Below, one piece after another: positions 15,010 to 24,677 of a DNA stretch of 41,290 nucleotides. Numbering within the stretch: position 1 is the stretch's first letter; each line of letters begins with the position of its first letter. This DNA comes from a virus, in the IMG/VR virus record IMGVR_UViG_3300025769_000267, positions 1 through 41,290 of that record; one strand, 5' to 3'. Under the pieces are notes generated by a model. That model was not told where the DNA came from. It did not search any database and was given only the letters and a program-made list of their open reading frames with translations. The position numbers and the translations under genes are program-made.

Positions 15010-17424
15010 ATGGGTAAATCAAAAGAACTAGCTGAATTTGGATCTTACGCTCAAATAAACACAGCTACAGACAATGTTCAGATTACAGGTGATCTAACAG
15101 TAAGTGGAACAACTATAACAGTTGATTCTACAACAATCACAGTGCAAAATTCACTAACATTTGAAGGTATTACAGCAGATGACTTTGAAACTGTTTTAAC
15201 AGTTACAAACCCAACAGCAGATAGAACTATCACACTTCCTGATGCTACAGGAACGGTTGCTCTAACATCACAGACACTTGATAATTTATCGTCTATAACA
15301 ACACTAGACGCAGACCATGTTTTCCAAATTGATGGTTCGAGCAACAGTAATGATGTAGTGACATTTCGTCCAGAAGTTGCTGGTCAAAACAATGCTGTAA
15401 TTGAACTAAGAAGTTTTGGTAACGGAGGGAGCCAGCAAGGCATTCCAGAATTAAAATTTTGGAGAGATACAAATGACGGAAACTCCGCAGCTGGTGATAC
15501 AACAGCTCGAATTGTATTTGAAGGCGGAGATATTTCAGGACAAGGCTACAGAGCACCTTACAACTATATCTCTAGCGTTATTGATGATGTGGATTTGATC
15601 AATAGTCAAAGATATGGGCATCTTGAAATTCAACATCGTGTCACTAACATTGGCGGTGGCTCTATACCAGACGGTACTTATACTTCTGCAGAATTCCATT
15701 ATGATAGAATTAAGGCACCAGGAAAACTTGAGATTGGAGATACTAATTCTGCGACATTCGATCCAAGTTCATTGACAGCAGACCAAACTATCACTTTCCC
15801 AAATGTCTCTGGAACGCTTGTCGTTGCTGATAGCAATGATACTGTCAACCTGACAGGTGACAATCCTATTATAGAATTAGAAAGCACTTACGAGTGGACT
15901 GCTGGGACTGTTGCTGAAAGCAAGCTGCAAATCACTAACAAACAAAACGCCAATAGTGATGCATGGCAAATCAGAGTTGACCCAGACAATGTAGAAACAT
16001 CATCGTCTCTTAGGATCAACATCGATAATAATGATGTAGTCACGTTCTACAGTGATGAAACACAAGGTGCTACGTTCTTTAAAGATATTAGGATGTGGGG
16101 AAATAGTATCTACTTCTTGAATGGTAGTAGTAACCTTATATTCGAGGGCGCAACTTACGACGACTTTGAAACAACTGTAACGGTCGCTGACCCCACCGCT
16201 GACCGTACAATTACACTGCCTGATGCGACAGGGACGGTTTTATTACAAAACACTGACAATACTGTTACAATAGACGTTGGAACAGCGCAAAACACTACGA
16301 AACTCTTTTTAACTGGAAGTGATGCACTTGTTCAGTTGGGTGATTTGGGTAGTAATAATGGCCCTCATGGTTTTCATTTTGGTTACGATGTTGCTTCATC
16401 TGATGGCATGTCTATCTTGTATCGAACTGCTAGTGATGCAATTACCTTTGAGGATAGCTCAGGGCTTTCTGGCAACAGGGTTATGTCTGTACAGCAGGAT
16501 GGTAATGTTCTATTTACAGGTGACCTTATCTTTGAAGGAGCAACAGCAGATGACTTCGAAACAACACTAACTGTAACTGATCCAACAGCAGACAGAACTA
16601 TCACACTACCTGATGCAACTGGTACAGTTGCAACTATAGACAACAGCCAAACATTTTCAGCACAACAAACCTTCTCTGATGATATTATCATGAATGGGAA
16701 CACTAATAGAATCTACTTTGATGACATATCTCATGGCATTTATATGGAAGGTTTCAATTTCACAGGGGCACCTGCACAAGAATATTGGAGAGTGTTTGTT
16801 GGTGGCACACAAGCACTTAGTGCTCATAATATAAACTCAGGCTCAAATTATGTCAGGATAGGCACAGGATTTGATCTTCAGTTTGAGGGTACAACGAGTG
16901 ATGGTAATGAAACAACACTAACTGTCATAGACCCTACCGCTAGCAGAACTATTACGCTTCCGGATGCAACTGGTACTGTAGCTCTGCTTGAAAGCACTCA
17001 GGACTTTACAGCAAGTCAAACTTTTAGTTCAGACTTGGTTGTTGGCAGTGTTCTTAAAGTCGAAGGATCTATATGGGAAGAATATATTGTCGGAACTGTT
17101 ACTACCAATACTTTAACAGTAGATATACTAGGTTCTGCTAACACCACACAAACTGTGAGCGGTCTTAGTGCAAATTTTGAAGTAGCATTTACTAATGCGC
17201 CTACATCAGGGACATACACAATTGGTGTAGCATTAATAATCACACAAGGTGCTAGTGCTTACATACCCAATACTTGTACAGTAAATGGCACAAGTGTTAC
17301 CATTAAATGGTTAAACGCATCTGCTCCAACAGGAAACGCAAACCAAACAGACTTGGTAAATTTCACTCTAGTAAACAATTCAGGAACATATGATGTACTT
17401 GCTGGCTTATCAACATTTGGGTAA
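15010..17424 (+). CDS. Modular fibre-like virion protein (804 aa)
   Basis: Contains four copies of the FEG-x-x-x-D-(D/G)-(F/N)-ETxLTVTDPTA-(D/S)-RTITLPDATGTV module (from about residues 52, 377, 507, 624) plus a diverged one near 250. Residues about 437-500 (SDALVQLGDLGSNNGPHGFH ... SILYRTASDAITFEDSSG) closely match residues about 242-305 of the protein at 21297, showing a shared segment. The last 110 residues (DILGSANTTQTVSGLSANFE onward, ending LAGLSTFG) form a tip-type domain also seen at the ends of the 21297 and 29312 proteins. Inferred role: fibre shaft with receptor-binding or trimerising tip. Confidence 0.72.
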   Translation: MGKSKELAEFGSYAQINTATDNVQITGDLTVSGTTITVDSTTITVQNSLTFEGITADDFETVLTVTNPTADRTITLPDATGTVALTSQTLDNLSSITTLDADHVFQIDGSSNSNDVVTFRPEVAGQNNAVIELRSFGNGGSQQGIPELKFWRDTNDGNSAAGDTTARIVFEGGDISGQGYRAPYNYISSVIDDVDLINSQRYGHLEIQHRVTNIGGGSIPDGTYTSAEFHYDRIKAPGKLEIGDTNSATFDPSSLTADQTITFPNVSGTLVVADSNDTVNLTGDNPIIELESTYEWTAGTVAESKLQITNKQNANSDAWQIRVDPDNVETSSSLRINIDNNDVVTFYSDETQGATFFKDIRMWGNSIYFLNGSSNLIFEGATYDDFETTVTVADPTADRTITLPDATGTVLLQNTDNTVTIDVGTAQNTTKLFLTGSDALVQLGDLGSNNGPHGFHFGYDVASSDGMSILYRTASDAITFEDSSGLSGNRVMSVQQDGNVLFTGDLIFEGATADDFETTLTVTDPTADRTITLPDATGTVATIDNSQTFSAQQTFSDDIIMNGNTNRIYFDDISHGIYMEGFNFTGAPAQEYWRVFVGGTQALSAHNINSGSNYVRIGTGFDLQFEGTTSDGNETTLTVIDPTASRTITLPDATGTVALLESTQDFTASQTFSSDLVVGSVLKVEGSIWEEYIVGTVTTNTLTVDILGSANTTQTVSGLSANFEVAFTNAPTSGTYTIGVALIITQGASAYIPNTCTVNGTSVTIKWLNASAPTGNANQTDLVNFTLVNNSGTYDVLAGLSTFG

Positions 17425-17430
17425 TTATTG

Positions 17431-20400
17431 ATGCCTTTTTTAAAAACTACCACAGGACGATTACTATCCTCTACATTTATTAGTAACATTCTTCCAATTT
17501 CTTTTACAGAAGATTTGTTTCATATTGACACATGGTATGGTGATGGCAGCTCAGAAAGAACAGAACCAATACCTATGTATACAACTGCTGAAACTACTCC
17601 AACAGCAGGTACTCTTTATACCTATGACACTTTTCCTGGATATACCAGGGACTTAAGAATTAAAGAATATACTGGATCTGGTAGAATACTTATCAGAGGA
17701 TATTCTTCTCAGAGCAACGAATACAACAACTGTATAGTATTAGAAGAGTCGACTGATTTTCAACCATTCACTGTCAATTCAGGTCGATGGATTCGATTCG
17801 GCACAAGTGGTGTGTATGATTGGGAGGATGCTTGTCTTAATCCCAACGGAGAATTGTTTGCTTTAGGTAGCGACAGAGTCAATAATAATACTAACGAATG
17901 GGAAGCTATAGTTATAAAATATCAAAGAGATGGTTATCAGCTGAATGGAACTCCGGCTAATATAAGTTATGGTTCTTCTACTTCAGCAGCTTGGGATAGG
18001 AGTATACAACCAGTGAATGGCTATGTTGATAACGGCGGCACAGCCACAGATCAATGGCGAATGAGACTAATAGAAGCCGACACCAAAGAAAATTTATGGC
18101 TATTTGGCTGGGGTATTGAGAATCTTTATGATGATAGTACATCGGGAAAAATAATAAGGGTACAACAAAGTAACGGAGATATAACAGGTTCTATACAACA
18201 ACATGTAAAAACAGTAGGACACACCAGTCCAGTTCCGCAAATTGACCCAGACATATCTATCCCTAGAGGAGATATTCAGTTGGCATATGTCGGTGGAGAT
18301 GAGCATGTTGTGATAACTGGCTCCGCAACTGAACAAAGCAGTAACGTTTCATGGGGAACATCGTGGACTTGGAGCAGTAGCACTTCTAATATATCTCAAG
18401 GTTCAGGGTATAGAATATCCTGGGATCATCCAAATGCTAGTAACTTTTTAAATATCTATACCTATGCAACATTTAGTCACAAACACAGTACAGGCGCTCA
18501 TGCAAAGTATGTTGTTTATACTGGTACTGCTGAACAAATTATAAGTGGAACTACTACCGAAACATATGGCTATTGCACAATTTTAGATGGTAGTAGCAGC
18601 CAAGGCGGAGATCAAGTAAAAAGTTTTTATATAACAGATCCAACAGGTAATTCAAATCCTGGTTTTTCAAGGGTTGTGTTTTCCAGTGATGCAAGTGAAA
18701 ATTATCCTATCTACATACTAATTGGCACTATATTAATGAGATATCAAGGTGTAACAACCACAAGTAACGCTAACAATTGGGCTAAGAAAATAGATTTTTT
18801 ACATGATGATTTCGATAACGGCAACTTGAATAGTCTTTATCTTTCAATGTCTAGTGCAGGAGATCCTTTGTTGATAGGTTCTTGTCTGACAAGTGAAAAC
18901 CAGACGCAAATTTCGGATGAACGTCGGCAGGTATTTGTAGCTAAAATACCCGCTGATGGCAACAATTGTAATGGTCTTTGGGGAAGTCATTTTTCTATAT
19001 CTGATACAACTTTTCCAGTAAACTTTACAAATGATGCCAGTCCGTTTGGTTGGAGCAGATATTCAGGATCTACATCAGTAGTAAACGCTAATGAAGATGT
19101 TAATGATTATAATCATAGTAGCAGCACTTCTTATACTAAAACAAATGTTACTAAACAAACTCCTAGCAATCAATTGTTAGAAGATACCCGACAACTAACT
19201 GATGCGCTGTATTGGATGAAGACATTCAATAATGGTCAAAATTATTTCATTGACAGCCAACGAGGTCGTTCAGGAACAGGAACTTTAATAACTCCTAGTA
19301 GTACAACTAACAGTTCAAACAGTAATAATTACTTAAAATATTGGACTCCTTGGTTTCTCCACAGTGTTAGTACAGTTCATGGTTCTGTTTTTGGTAGTAA
19401 TTTTAATGTTAATAATACTAAAACTCAATTAAAGGTTATCAAAAAACAAGAAAACTTTTTTGATATAGTGAAATATGATGGAACAGGTGTTGCTAGACAA
19501 ATCGAACACAGCTTAAACCAAAGACCAGGTATGATAATAGTAAAATGTTATGATATAGGTTCTAGTAGTTTATTACAAGCAGATGCAGATTGGATGGTGT
19601 TTCATAGAAGTGCAGATGCATCAAATTCACAAGATGGATATTTTACAATAAATCAATCCAGTGCTGTTGGATGGTATGATCAAGTAGCAAATGACGGCGT
19701 TGCAGCAGATGATGCAGTTTGGCGTAAAACAATACCCAGTAGTTCTTCATTTAGTGTAGGTACAGATTCTCGAGTTAACGCAGCCGGTGCCAAATACATT
19801 GCTTATATTTTTGCACATGATCCTAGTTTAAGCAATGGAAAAATTGTTTGTGGGCATTTTGATACAGATGCCAACGGAAAAGCATCTGTAGATATTGGAT
19901 GGGATCCACAGTGGGTGTCTTTGTGTGCGGTAGATGACGGTTATTGGACAGAATATAACAACAGAACAGGGATGAGTCCTTTTCTCAGTGAAGAAATATT
20001 CTGGAGTTCTAGTACTGTAAACACACTAACAAATGGTACAGGTGTACACTCTAACAGTGTTGGTTTTAATGTTGACCTTTCTCACAGATCTCTTACTAAT
20101 AAACGTGTGGTGTATGTTGCAATTAGATACACAATGAGAAATTGGTTAACAGAAATCGGTGGATATAATTTACCTTTTGAATACACAGGGTCTACAACTT
20201 CTCTTTTAAAACTTCCTTATTTTAAAGATTTATATGAAAACCCAGCGAAACCAGGTTCAGACGAAAATGATCGCCCTACTGCTTTGAATGTGCCAAAATT
20301 TGGATATTCACGCAGCGTGAACAATGGTCCTTTTGACATGGGAATATGGATGGACAACAGTGGCACAAACATGCCTCAGTTTGGAGCCAGAATACTAGGT

Positions 20401-21258
20401 AACAATTACTTGCTTTTATCTGCTGATCAAGGTTTAACTAGTTCTAGTGATTGGAGATGGGATTACAAAGCAGGTATGATGCTCAACAACAGAGTTGGAC
20501 AAACTGTTAGTGGTTCTAGTTATACATCTACAGGACACATGTGGAGAAAAGCACCTAAAGAGTTGGATATACTTGTCTATGAAGGTGATTCCGGTGTTAC
20601 AACAGGTTCTACTCAAACAATTAAACACGGCTTACAAGCTACTCCTGATATGATGTGGATCAAACCACTTAGTGGAACAGGAGATTGGATTTGTTATCAT
20701 AAAGACTTGACAAATCCCAACAATCAGTGGCTTGAACTTAATAAGTCTTCTTCCGGAGCTCGAACTGAATTAACAGTGAATGAATATCCGTTTCCTGTTA
20801 GTCCTACTAGTACAGAATTTACTGTAGGTCACGACAGTACTGAAAGAGTTTTAGGTGCTAACAGAAAATACATAGCTGTATTGTTCTCACAAGAAGGTGG
20901 TACTTTCTTAACAGGCAAATTTACTGGCCCTACAAGTTCAACAGTTACAATTTCAACTGGACAAGATAATCCTGAGTTTGCTATGTATAAAAAGATTACA
21001 ACAGATCCAGCATTATCCAATAATACAATTGCTGTTGAGAGTTTTAGTAGCGGAAATGACTATAGATGGGATTTTAATTCTCCGACAGCAAATAACAATA
21101 CTCAAGACGGTGTGGTGCAGAGATTTTTATCATCTAATCCTGACGTTTGGGAACTAGATCATCTGGTTAACAATACATTTTGGGGAAATAATAGCACCTA
21201 TCCAGGAACATACATTTATGCTCTATGGACCGCAAGGAATTTCATAGATGAAGAATAA
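17431..21258 (+). CDS. Large adhesin-like virion protein with two DUF7483-like domains (1275 aa)
   Basis: I start at ATG 17431 (MPFLKTTTGR); the TTG just before it adds one residue and is not needed. The opening resembles MPFVTTIAAQ (30460) and MPFLTTNANR (31362). The first ~480 residues are beta-rich, with runs such as GRILIRGYSSQSN and ENLWLFGWGIENLY that suggest a propeller or sandwich. Two copies of a domain with the pattern H-(S/G)-L-x-x-(R/T)-P-(G/D)-M-(I/M) ... W-(M/I)-(V/C)-(F/Y)-H ... (F/S)-x-V-G-x-D-S ... Y-IA-(Y/V)-(I/L)-F lie at about 674-800 and 1045-1155; this is the DUF7483-type phage domain. The C-terminus (GTYIYALWTARNFIDEE) is tail-protein-like. Receptor binding is inferred. 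Confidence 0.72.
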   Translation: MPFLKTTTGRLLSSTFISNILPISFTEDLFHIDTWYGDGSSERTEPIPMYTTAETTPTAGTLYTYDTFPGYTRDLRIKEYTGSGRILIRGYSSQSNEYNNCIVLEESTDFQPFTVNSGRWIRFGTSGVYDWEDACLNPNGELFALGSDRVNNNTNEWEAIVIKYQRDGYQLNGTPANISYGSSTSAAWDRSIQPVNGYVDNGGTATDQWRMRLIEADTKENLWLFGWGIENLYDDSTSGKIIRVQQSNGDITGSIQQHVKTVGHTSPVPQIDPDISIPRGDIQLAYVGGDEHVVITGSATEQSSNVSWGTSWTWSSSTSNISQGSGYRISWDHPNASNFLNIYTYATFSHKHSTGAHAKYVVYTGTAEQIISGTTTETYGYCTILDGSSSQGGDQVKSFYITDPTGNSNPGFSRVVFSSDASENYPIYILIGTILMRYQGVTTTSNANNWAKKIDFLHDDFDNGNLNSLYLSMSSAGDPLLIGSCLTSENQTQISDERRQVFVAKIPADGNNCNGLWGSHFSISDTTFPVNFTNDASPFGWSRYSGSTSVVNANEDVNDYNHSSSTSYTKTNVTKQTPSNQLLEDTRQLTDALYWMKTFNNGQNYFIDSQRGRSGTGTLITPSSTTNSSNSNNYLKYWTPWFLHSVSTVHGSVFGSNFNVNNTKTQLKVIKKQENFFDIVKYDGTGVARQIEHSLNQRPGMIIVKCYDIGSSSLLQADADWMVFHRSADASNSQDGYFTINQSSAVGWYDQVANDGVAADDAVWRKTIPSSSSFSVGTDSRVNAAGAKYIAYIFAHDPSLSNGKIVCGHFDTDANGKASVDIGWDPQWVSLCAVDDGYWTEYNNRTGMSPFLSEEIFWSSSTVNTLTNGTGVHSNSVGFNVDLSHRSLTNKRVVYVAIRYTMRNWLTEIGGYNLPFEYTGSTTSLLKLPYFKDLYENPAKPGSDENDRPTALNVPKFGYSRSVNNGPFDMGIWMDNSGTNMPQFGARILGNNYLLLSADQGLTSSSDWRWDYKAGMMLNNRVGQTVSGSSYTSTGHMWRKAPKELDILVYEGDSGVTTGSTQTIKHGLQATPDMMWIKPLSGTGDWICYHKDLTNPNNQWLELNKSSSGARTELTVNEYPFPVSPTSTEFTVGHDSTERVLGANRKYIAVLFSQEGGTFLTGKFTGPTSSTVTISTGQDNPEFAMYKKITTDPALSNNTIAVESFSSGNDYRWDFNSPTANNNTQDGVVQRFLSSNPDVWELDHLVNNTFWGNNSTYPGTYIYALWTARNFIDEE

Positions 21259-21260
21259 TG

Positions 21261-21268
21261 AATAAATA
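21261..21268 (+). promoter_or_regulatory. Candidate late promoter AATAAATA
   Basis: One mismatch to TATAAATA, 2 nt after the preceding stop codon and 28 nt before GTG 21297. It is followed by a palindrome, ATGTATAATACAT (21268-21280), but not by the start-codon hairpin seen at five other loci. Confidence 0.55.
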
Positions 21269-21296
21269 TGTATAATACATTTACAAGGATTTTCTA

Positions 21297-24200
21297 GTGC
21301 CATATATCGGAAGAAGTTTAGGTTCAGGTAGAAGAATAGCACACAACTTTACTGCTACAGCCAACCAACAAACATTTAATTTGCCTTATACACCGTCATT
21401 TATTGATGTTTTTCAAAATGGTGTGTTGTTGTCTCCTACTGATTATACAGCTACAGATGGTGCTACAGTTGTTCTAGCAGTTGGCGCATCATTAAATGAT
21501 GAAATAACTGTAATATCTCACAAAACTTTTAATGCCGCAGACAGTGTTAGTGCCAGCAGCGGAGGCACATTTAGTGGTGTAGTAAACTTTGCAGACAATG
21601 TAAACATCACAGGAGACCTCACAGTCGACGGCACTACTACAACTATCAACAGCACCACACTAGAAGTAGATGATCTAAACATAACTGTTGCTAGTGGTGC
21701 AGCAGATGCAGCAAGTGCAAACGGCGCAGGTCTCACAGTGGACGGTGCTAATGCTACACTAAATTATTCTAGTGCAGGAGACATTTGGGAAATCAACAAA
21801 GGATTGGGACTTGTTTTATCAACAGTCGACGATATTATTTTGGAAGAAGTAGGATCAAGTGGTGTTGCAGGATTTCACAGTTCTTCGACTACAACAAGCA
21901 TTCTTGCAATTGACGCTACAAACAACAGAGTAGGTATAGGATTAGATGAACCTACAGCTCTTTTTGAAGTCAATGGCGGAACAGGCGTTGGATCTCAAGG
22001 TACATCAAAAGTTATTGTAAGCGGAAACGATGCACTTGTTCAGTTGGGTGATTTAGGTTCAAACAGCGGATCTCATGGCATACAGTTCGGGTATGATAAT
22101 ACTAGTTCAGATGGTATGTCTATATTGTACAGAACTGCTAGCGATGCTATTACTTTTGAAGACAGTTCAGGAATTAGCGGTAATAGTGTTATGTCTATTT
22201 TGCAATCGGGTGTTGTTGGAATTGGCACACAAACACCTCAAGCAACACTGGATATAGGATCTACAGATTCAGTTAAATTGCCAGTGGGATCAACTGCTGA
22301 ACAATCAAGTTCGCCAGTTACTGGTATGATAAGATACAACAGTTCAGATACAAAATTTGAAGTTTACAACAGTACTTGGTTAAATCTAGTTGAAAGTACC
22401 AAAGAAACAGCGCAAGTCACACTACAAGGCTCGCAACCTAAGATAACTTTAAATTTAGGTGCCGGTGGAAATAGTGAATTTAGCATAGACGGCGATACAA
22501 CTTTTATTGACATAGATCCTACAAATACTATAAGTGGTAGTGAATTTAATATTAGAATTGATGGAAATACCTATTTATTCTTTGATGGTACAGGAACCAC
22601 AGCATATCAACCATTTGTTATCAAAGGCACAAATTTATTACTAGCAGATGACCCAGTAACGCCGGGCGTTGATCCAGACTTCACAACAACGATTACCAAA
22701 GGCATAACTTCTGCTAATAGAACAATTACTATACCAGATGCAGATGGTGAAATTGTACTGTACAACAACGGTATTGTGTTTGAAGGAAGTACTGCTGATG
22801 ATTTTGAAACACTGCTATCTCCCACAGACCCCACACAAGACAACACTATTACACTACCAGATGCTAGTGGTACAGTTGCACTGACAGATGTATCTGGCAA
22901 TCTACAGCTGACTGGAACACTCACAGCAACCAGTGTTTTAACTGACAGTGTGGTATTTGAAGGCAGTATAGCAGATGATTTTGAAACAACAATTGCAGTT
23001 ACAAATCCAACAGCAGATAGAACAGTAACACTACCTGATGCAACGGGTACAGTGATCACAACAGGCAATTTAAATAATATCACCAGTGTGGGGACATTGG
23101 TCAATGATGTTACTATCAGTAGTGCTGATCTAGATGTATTTGGTAGAATTGGCGTTGGTTTAAACAACCCTGGAGACTTCAATAGTAATGCAAATGATGT
23201 TGTTATTGGTGATGGTAGTGCTGTTCATGGTCTAACTATATATTCTTCTGCAGGTACTTCAGGTAATATATATTTTGCTGATAGTCCAACTGGGACAAAT
23301 GCCTACAAAGGATATATCACTTATAATCAATCTACTAATGTTATGAGTTTTGGTACCGCATTCACTGAAAGAATGACCATTGGTTCAACTGGGGATGTCA
23401 ATCTGGTAGGAAACTTATCAGCTGGGGATGTCAATCTGGTAGGAAACTTATCAGCTGGGGATGTCAATCTGGTAGGAAACTTGATATTTGAAGGAGCAAC
23501 AGCAGATAACTTCGAAACAACACTCACAGTAGAAGATCCTACACAAGACAATACAATCACACTGCCTAATCACAGTGGTCACGTTATAGTAGGCGATGCA
23601 ACAAGTACTAGTGATGATAAAATTTTTATCAGCAGCACAAACAGCCAGCGACCTAGAATTATATTACAAAATGATCAAACAGGCAGCTCTTCTAGACCTG
23701 AACTGCATTTTCAAAGAACTACTACTAGTGTATCAGATGGTATGGATCTTGGAATAATTAGATTTGTAGGCAAAGACAGTGCAGGCGCAGACACACTGTA
23801 TGCTTACATTTTTGCTGAAATGAGCGATGTAACCAACGGATCAGAAGATGGTAGATTGACTTTTCAATGCTTTGGCAATGGTGCAAGCAACGGCGCTCGG
23901 TTTGTAATAGACGGCACAGGTGGCAATGACGATCCTGATCTAGCTAATTTTGAATTTAGTGGTAATAATACTGGTTACGTTATGCATGTGGAACGCACTG
24001 TAATAGATCAAGGCAACCAAGGTGCAGTATTAGGTTTGAGTTTAGGCGAAGATACTGGACCAGAAGATGATCCTTGGATTGACTTTATAAACTATGGTAC
24101 TACAGGTACAGACGGATCTCCAAGCACAAGCGGGGATCAAAATATAAATGGATCAATAAGCACTGTTAACGGCAATCAAGGTATAGTTGTTTTTGGTCAA

Positions 24201-24677
24201 GAAAATCTACTGTTAAGAGCTGAAGATATTGCCAAAGTTACCCAGACAGTTAGTACTACAGGATATGCAAATGGTATTGATATTACCACTGGCATGAACA
24301 TACTCAACAAAAGTAGTTTTACAACCACCAGAGAAAAAATCGCAACAATTTCTGCAGCCACAGGTGTTGTTGCACACAACTACAATTCCGCCCAAGTGTT
24401 TTACCACACAGCACCAGCAGCAGACTTTACAGTAAACATCACAAACATGGACACTGCAAGCAGCTATGTGTACACAGTTAGTGTTGTTGTAGTACAAGGT
24501 GCTACACCTCGTGTACCAACTGCACTTCAAATAGATGGTGTTGCAACAACTGTTAACTACAGTGCTGGCACTGCATTTAGTAGTTCAAATGCAAACGGTG
24601 TAGATGTTTTTGTTTATAATTTATTCCGCATAGGCAGTTCTTGGACAGTGATTGCTAACGAAGCGGATTATTCATAA
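21297..24677 (+). CDS. Modular tail-fibre-like protein (1126 aa), GTG start
   Basis: The GTG start is supported by AAGGA 7 nt upstream and by the resulting MPYIGRSLGSGRRI, a typical opening for marine phage fibre proteins. Residues about 16-72 form the F-N-L-P-Y-x-P ... FQNGVLLSPTDYT beta module. About 105-165 is the DLTVDGTTTTINSTTLEVDD module with GLTVDGANATLNY. Three FEG/TLPDATGTV modules lie near 493, 555 and 729. Immediately before the last, a 33-bp unit (GDVNLVGNLSA) is tandemly repeated. A segment near 242-305 matches the protein at 15010. The C-terminal 125 residues form the shared tip-type domain. The stop overlaps the next start (TAATG). Fibre role inferred. Confidence 0.75.
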   Translation: MPYIGRSLGSGRRIAHNFTATANQQTFNLPYTPSFIDVFQNGVLLSPTDYTATDGATVVLAVGASLNDEITVISHKTFNAADSVSASSGGTFSGVVNFADNVNITGDLTVDGTTTTINSTTLEVDDLNITVASGAADAASANGAGLTVDGANATLNYSSAGDIWEINKGLGLVLSTVDDIILEEVGSSGVAGFHSSSTTTSILAIDATNNRVGIGLDEPTALFEVNGGTGVGSQGTSKVIVSGNDALVQLGDLGSNSGSHGIQFGYDNTSSDGMSILYRTASDAITFEDSSGISGNSVMSILQSGVVGIGTQTPQATLDIGSTDSVKLPVGSTAEQSSSPVTGMIRYNSSDTKFEVYNSTWLNLVESTKETAQVTLQGSQPKITLNLGAGGNSEFSIDGDTTFIDIDPTNTISGSEFNIRIDGNTYLFFDGTGTTAYQPFVIKGTNLLLADDPVTPGVDPDFTTTITKGITSANRTITIPDADGEIVLYNNGIVFEGSTADDFETLLSPTDPTQDNTITLPDASGTVALTDVSGNLQLTGTLTATSVLTDSVVFEGSIADDFETTIAVTNPTADRTVTLPDATGTVITTGNLNNITSVGTLVNDVTISSADLDVFGRIGVGLNNPGDFNSNANDVVIGDGSAVHGLTIYSSAGTSGNIYFADSPTGTNAYKGYITYNQSTNVMSFGTAFTERMTIGSTGDVNLVGNLSAGDVNLVGNLSAGDVNLVGNLIFEGATADNFETTLTVEDPTQDNTITLPNHSGHVIVGDATSTSDDKIFISSTNSQRPRIILQNDQTGSSSRPELHFQRTTTSVSDGMDLGIIRFVGKDSAGADTLYAYIFAEMSDVTNGSEDGRLTFQCFGNGASNGARFVIDGTGGNDDPDLANFEFSGNNTGYVMHVERTVIDQGNQGAVLGLSLGEDTGPEDDPWIDFINYGTTGTDGSPSTSGDQNINGSISTVNGNQGIVVFGQENLLLRAEDIAKVTQTVSTTGYANGIDITTGMNILNKSSFTTTREKIATISAATGVVAHNYNSAQVFYHTAPAADFTVNITNMDTASSYVYTVSVVVVQGATPRVPTALQIDGVATTVNYSAGTAFSSSNANGVDVFVYNLFRIGSSWTVIANEADYS
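23391..23482 (+). repeat. 33-bp in-frame tandem repeat, 2.8 copies
   Basis: Units at 23391-23423, 23424-23456 and 23457-23482 (partial) are identical at DNA level. Each encodes GDVNLVGNLSA; the third leads into NLIFEG. Perfect identity and a multiple-of-three period mark recent slippage or unequal recombination that changes fibre length without breaking the frame. Confidence 0.95.

Noticed and set aside
17428-17430. TTG start for the 1276-codon frame
   Set aside because: The ATG three bases later gives an opening shared with two other proteins, so ATG 17431 is preferred.
21268-21280. Sixth start-codon hairpin at the palindrome ATGTATAATACAT
   Set aside because: The palindrome does not involve the ribosome site or start codon, so it does not share the geometry of the five listed loci.
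23391-23482. Possible CRISPR array
   Set aside because: The 33-bp repeats are directly adjacent without spacers, are in frame inside a coding region, and no cas gene is near.
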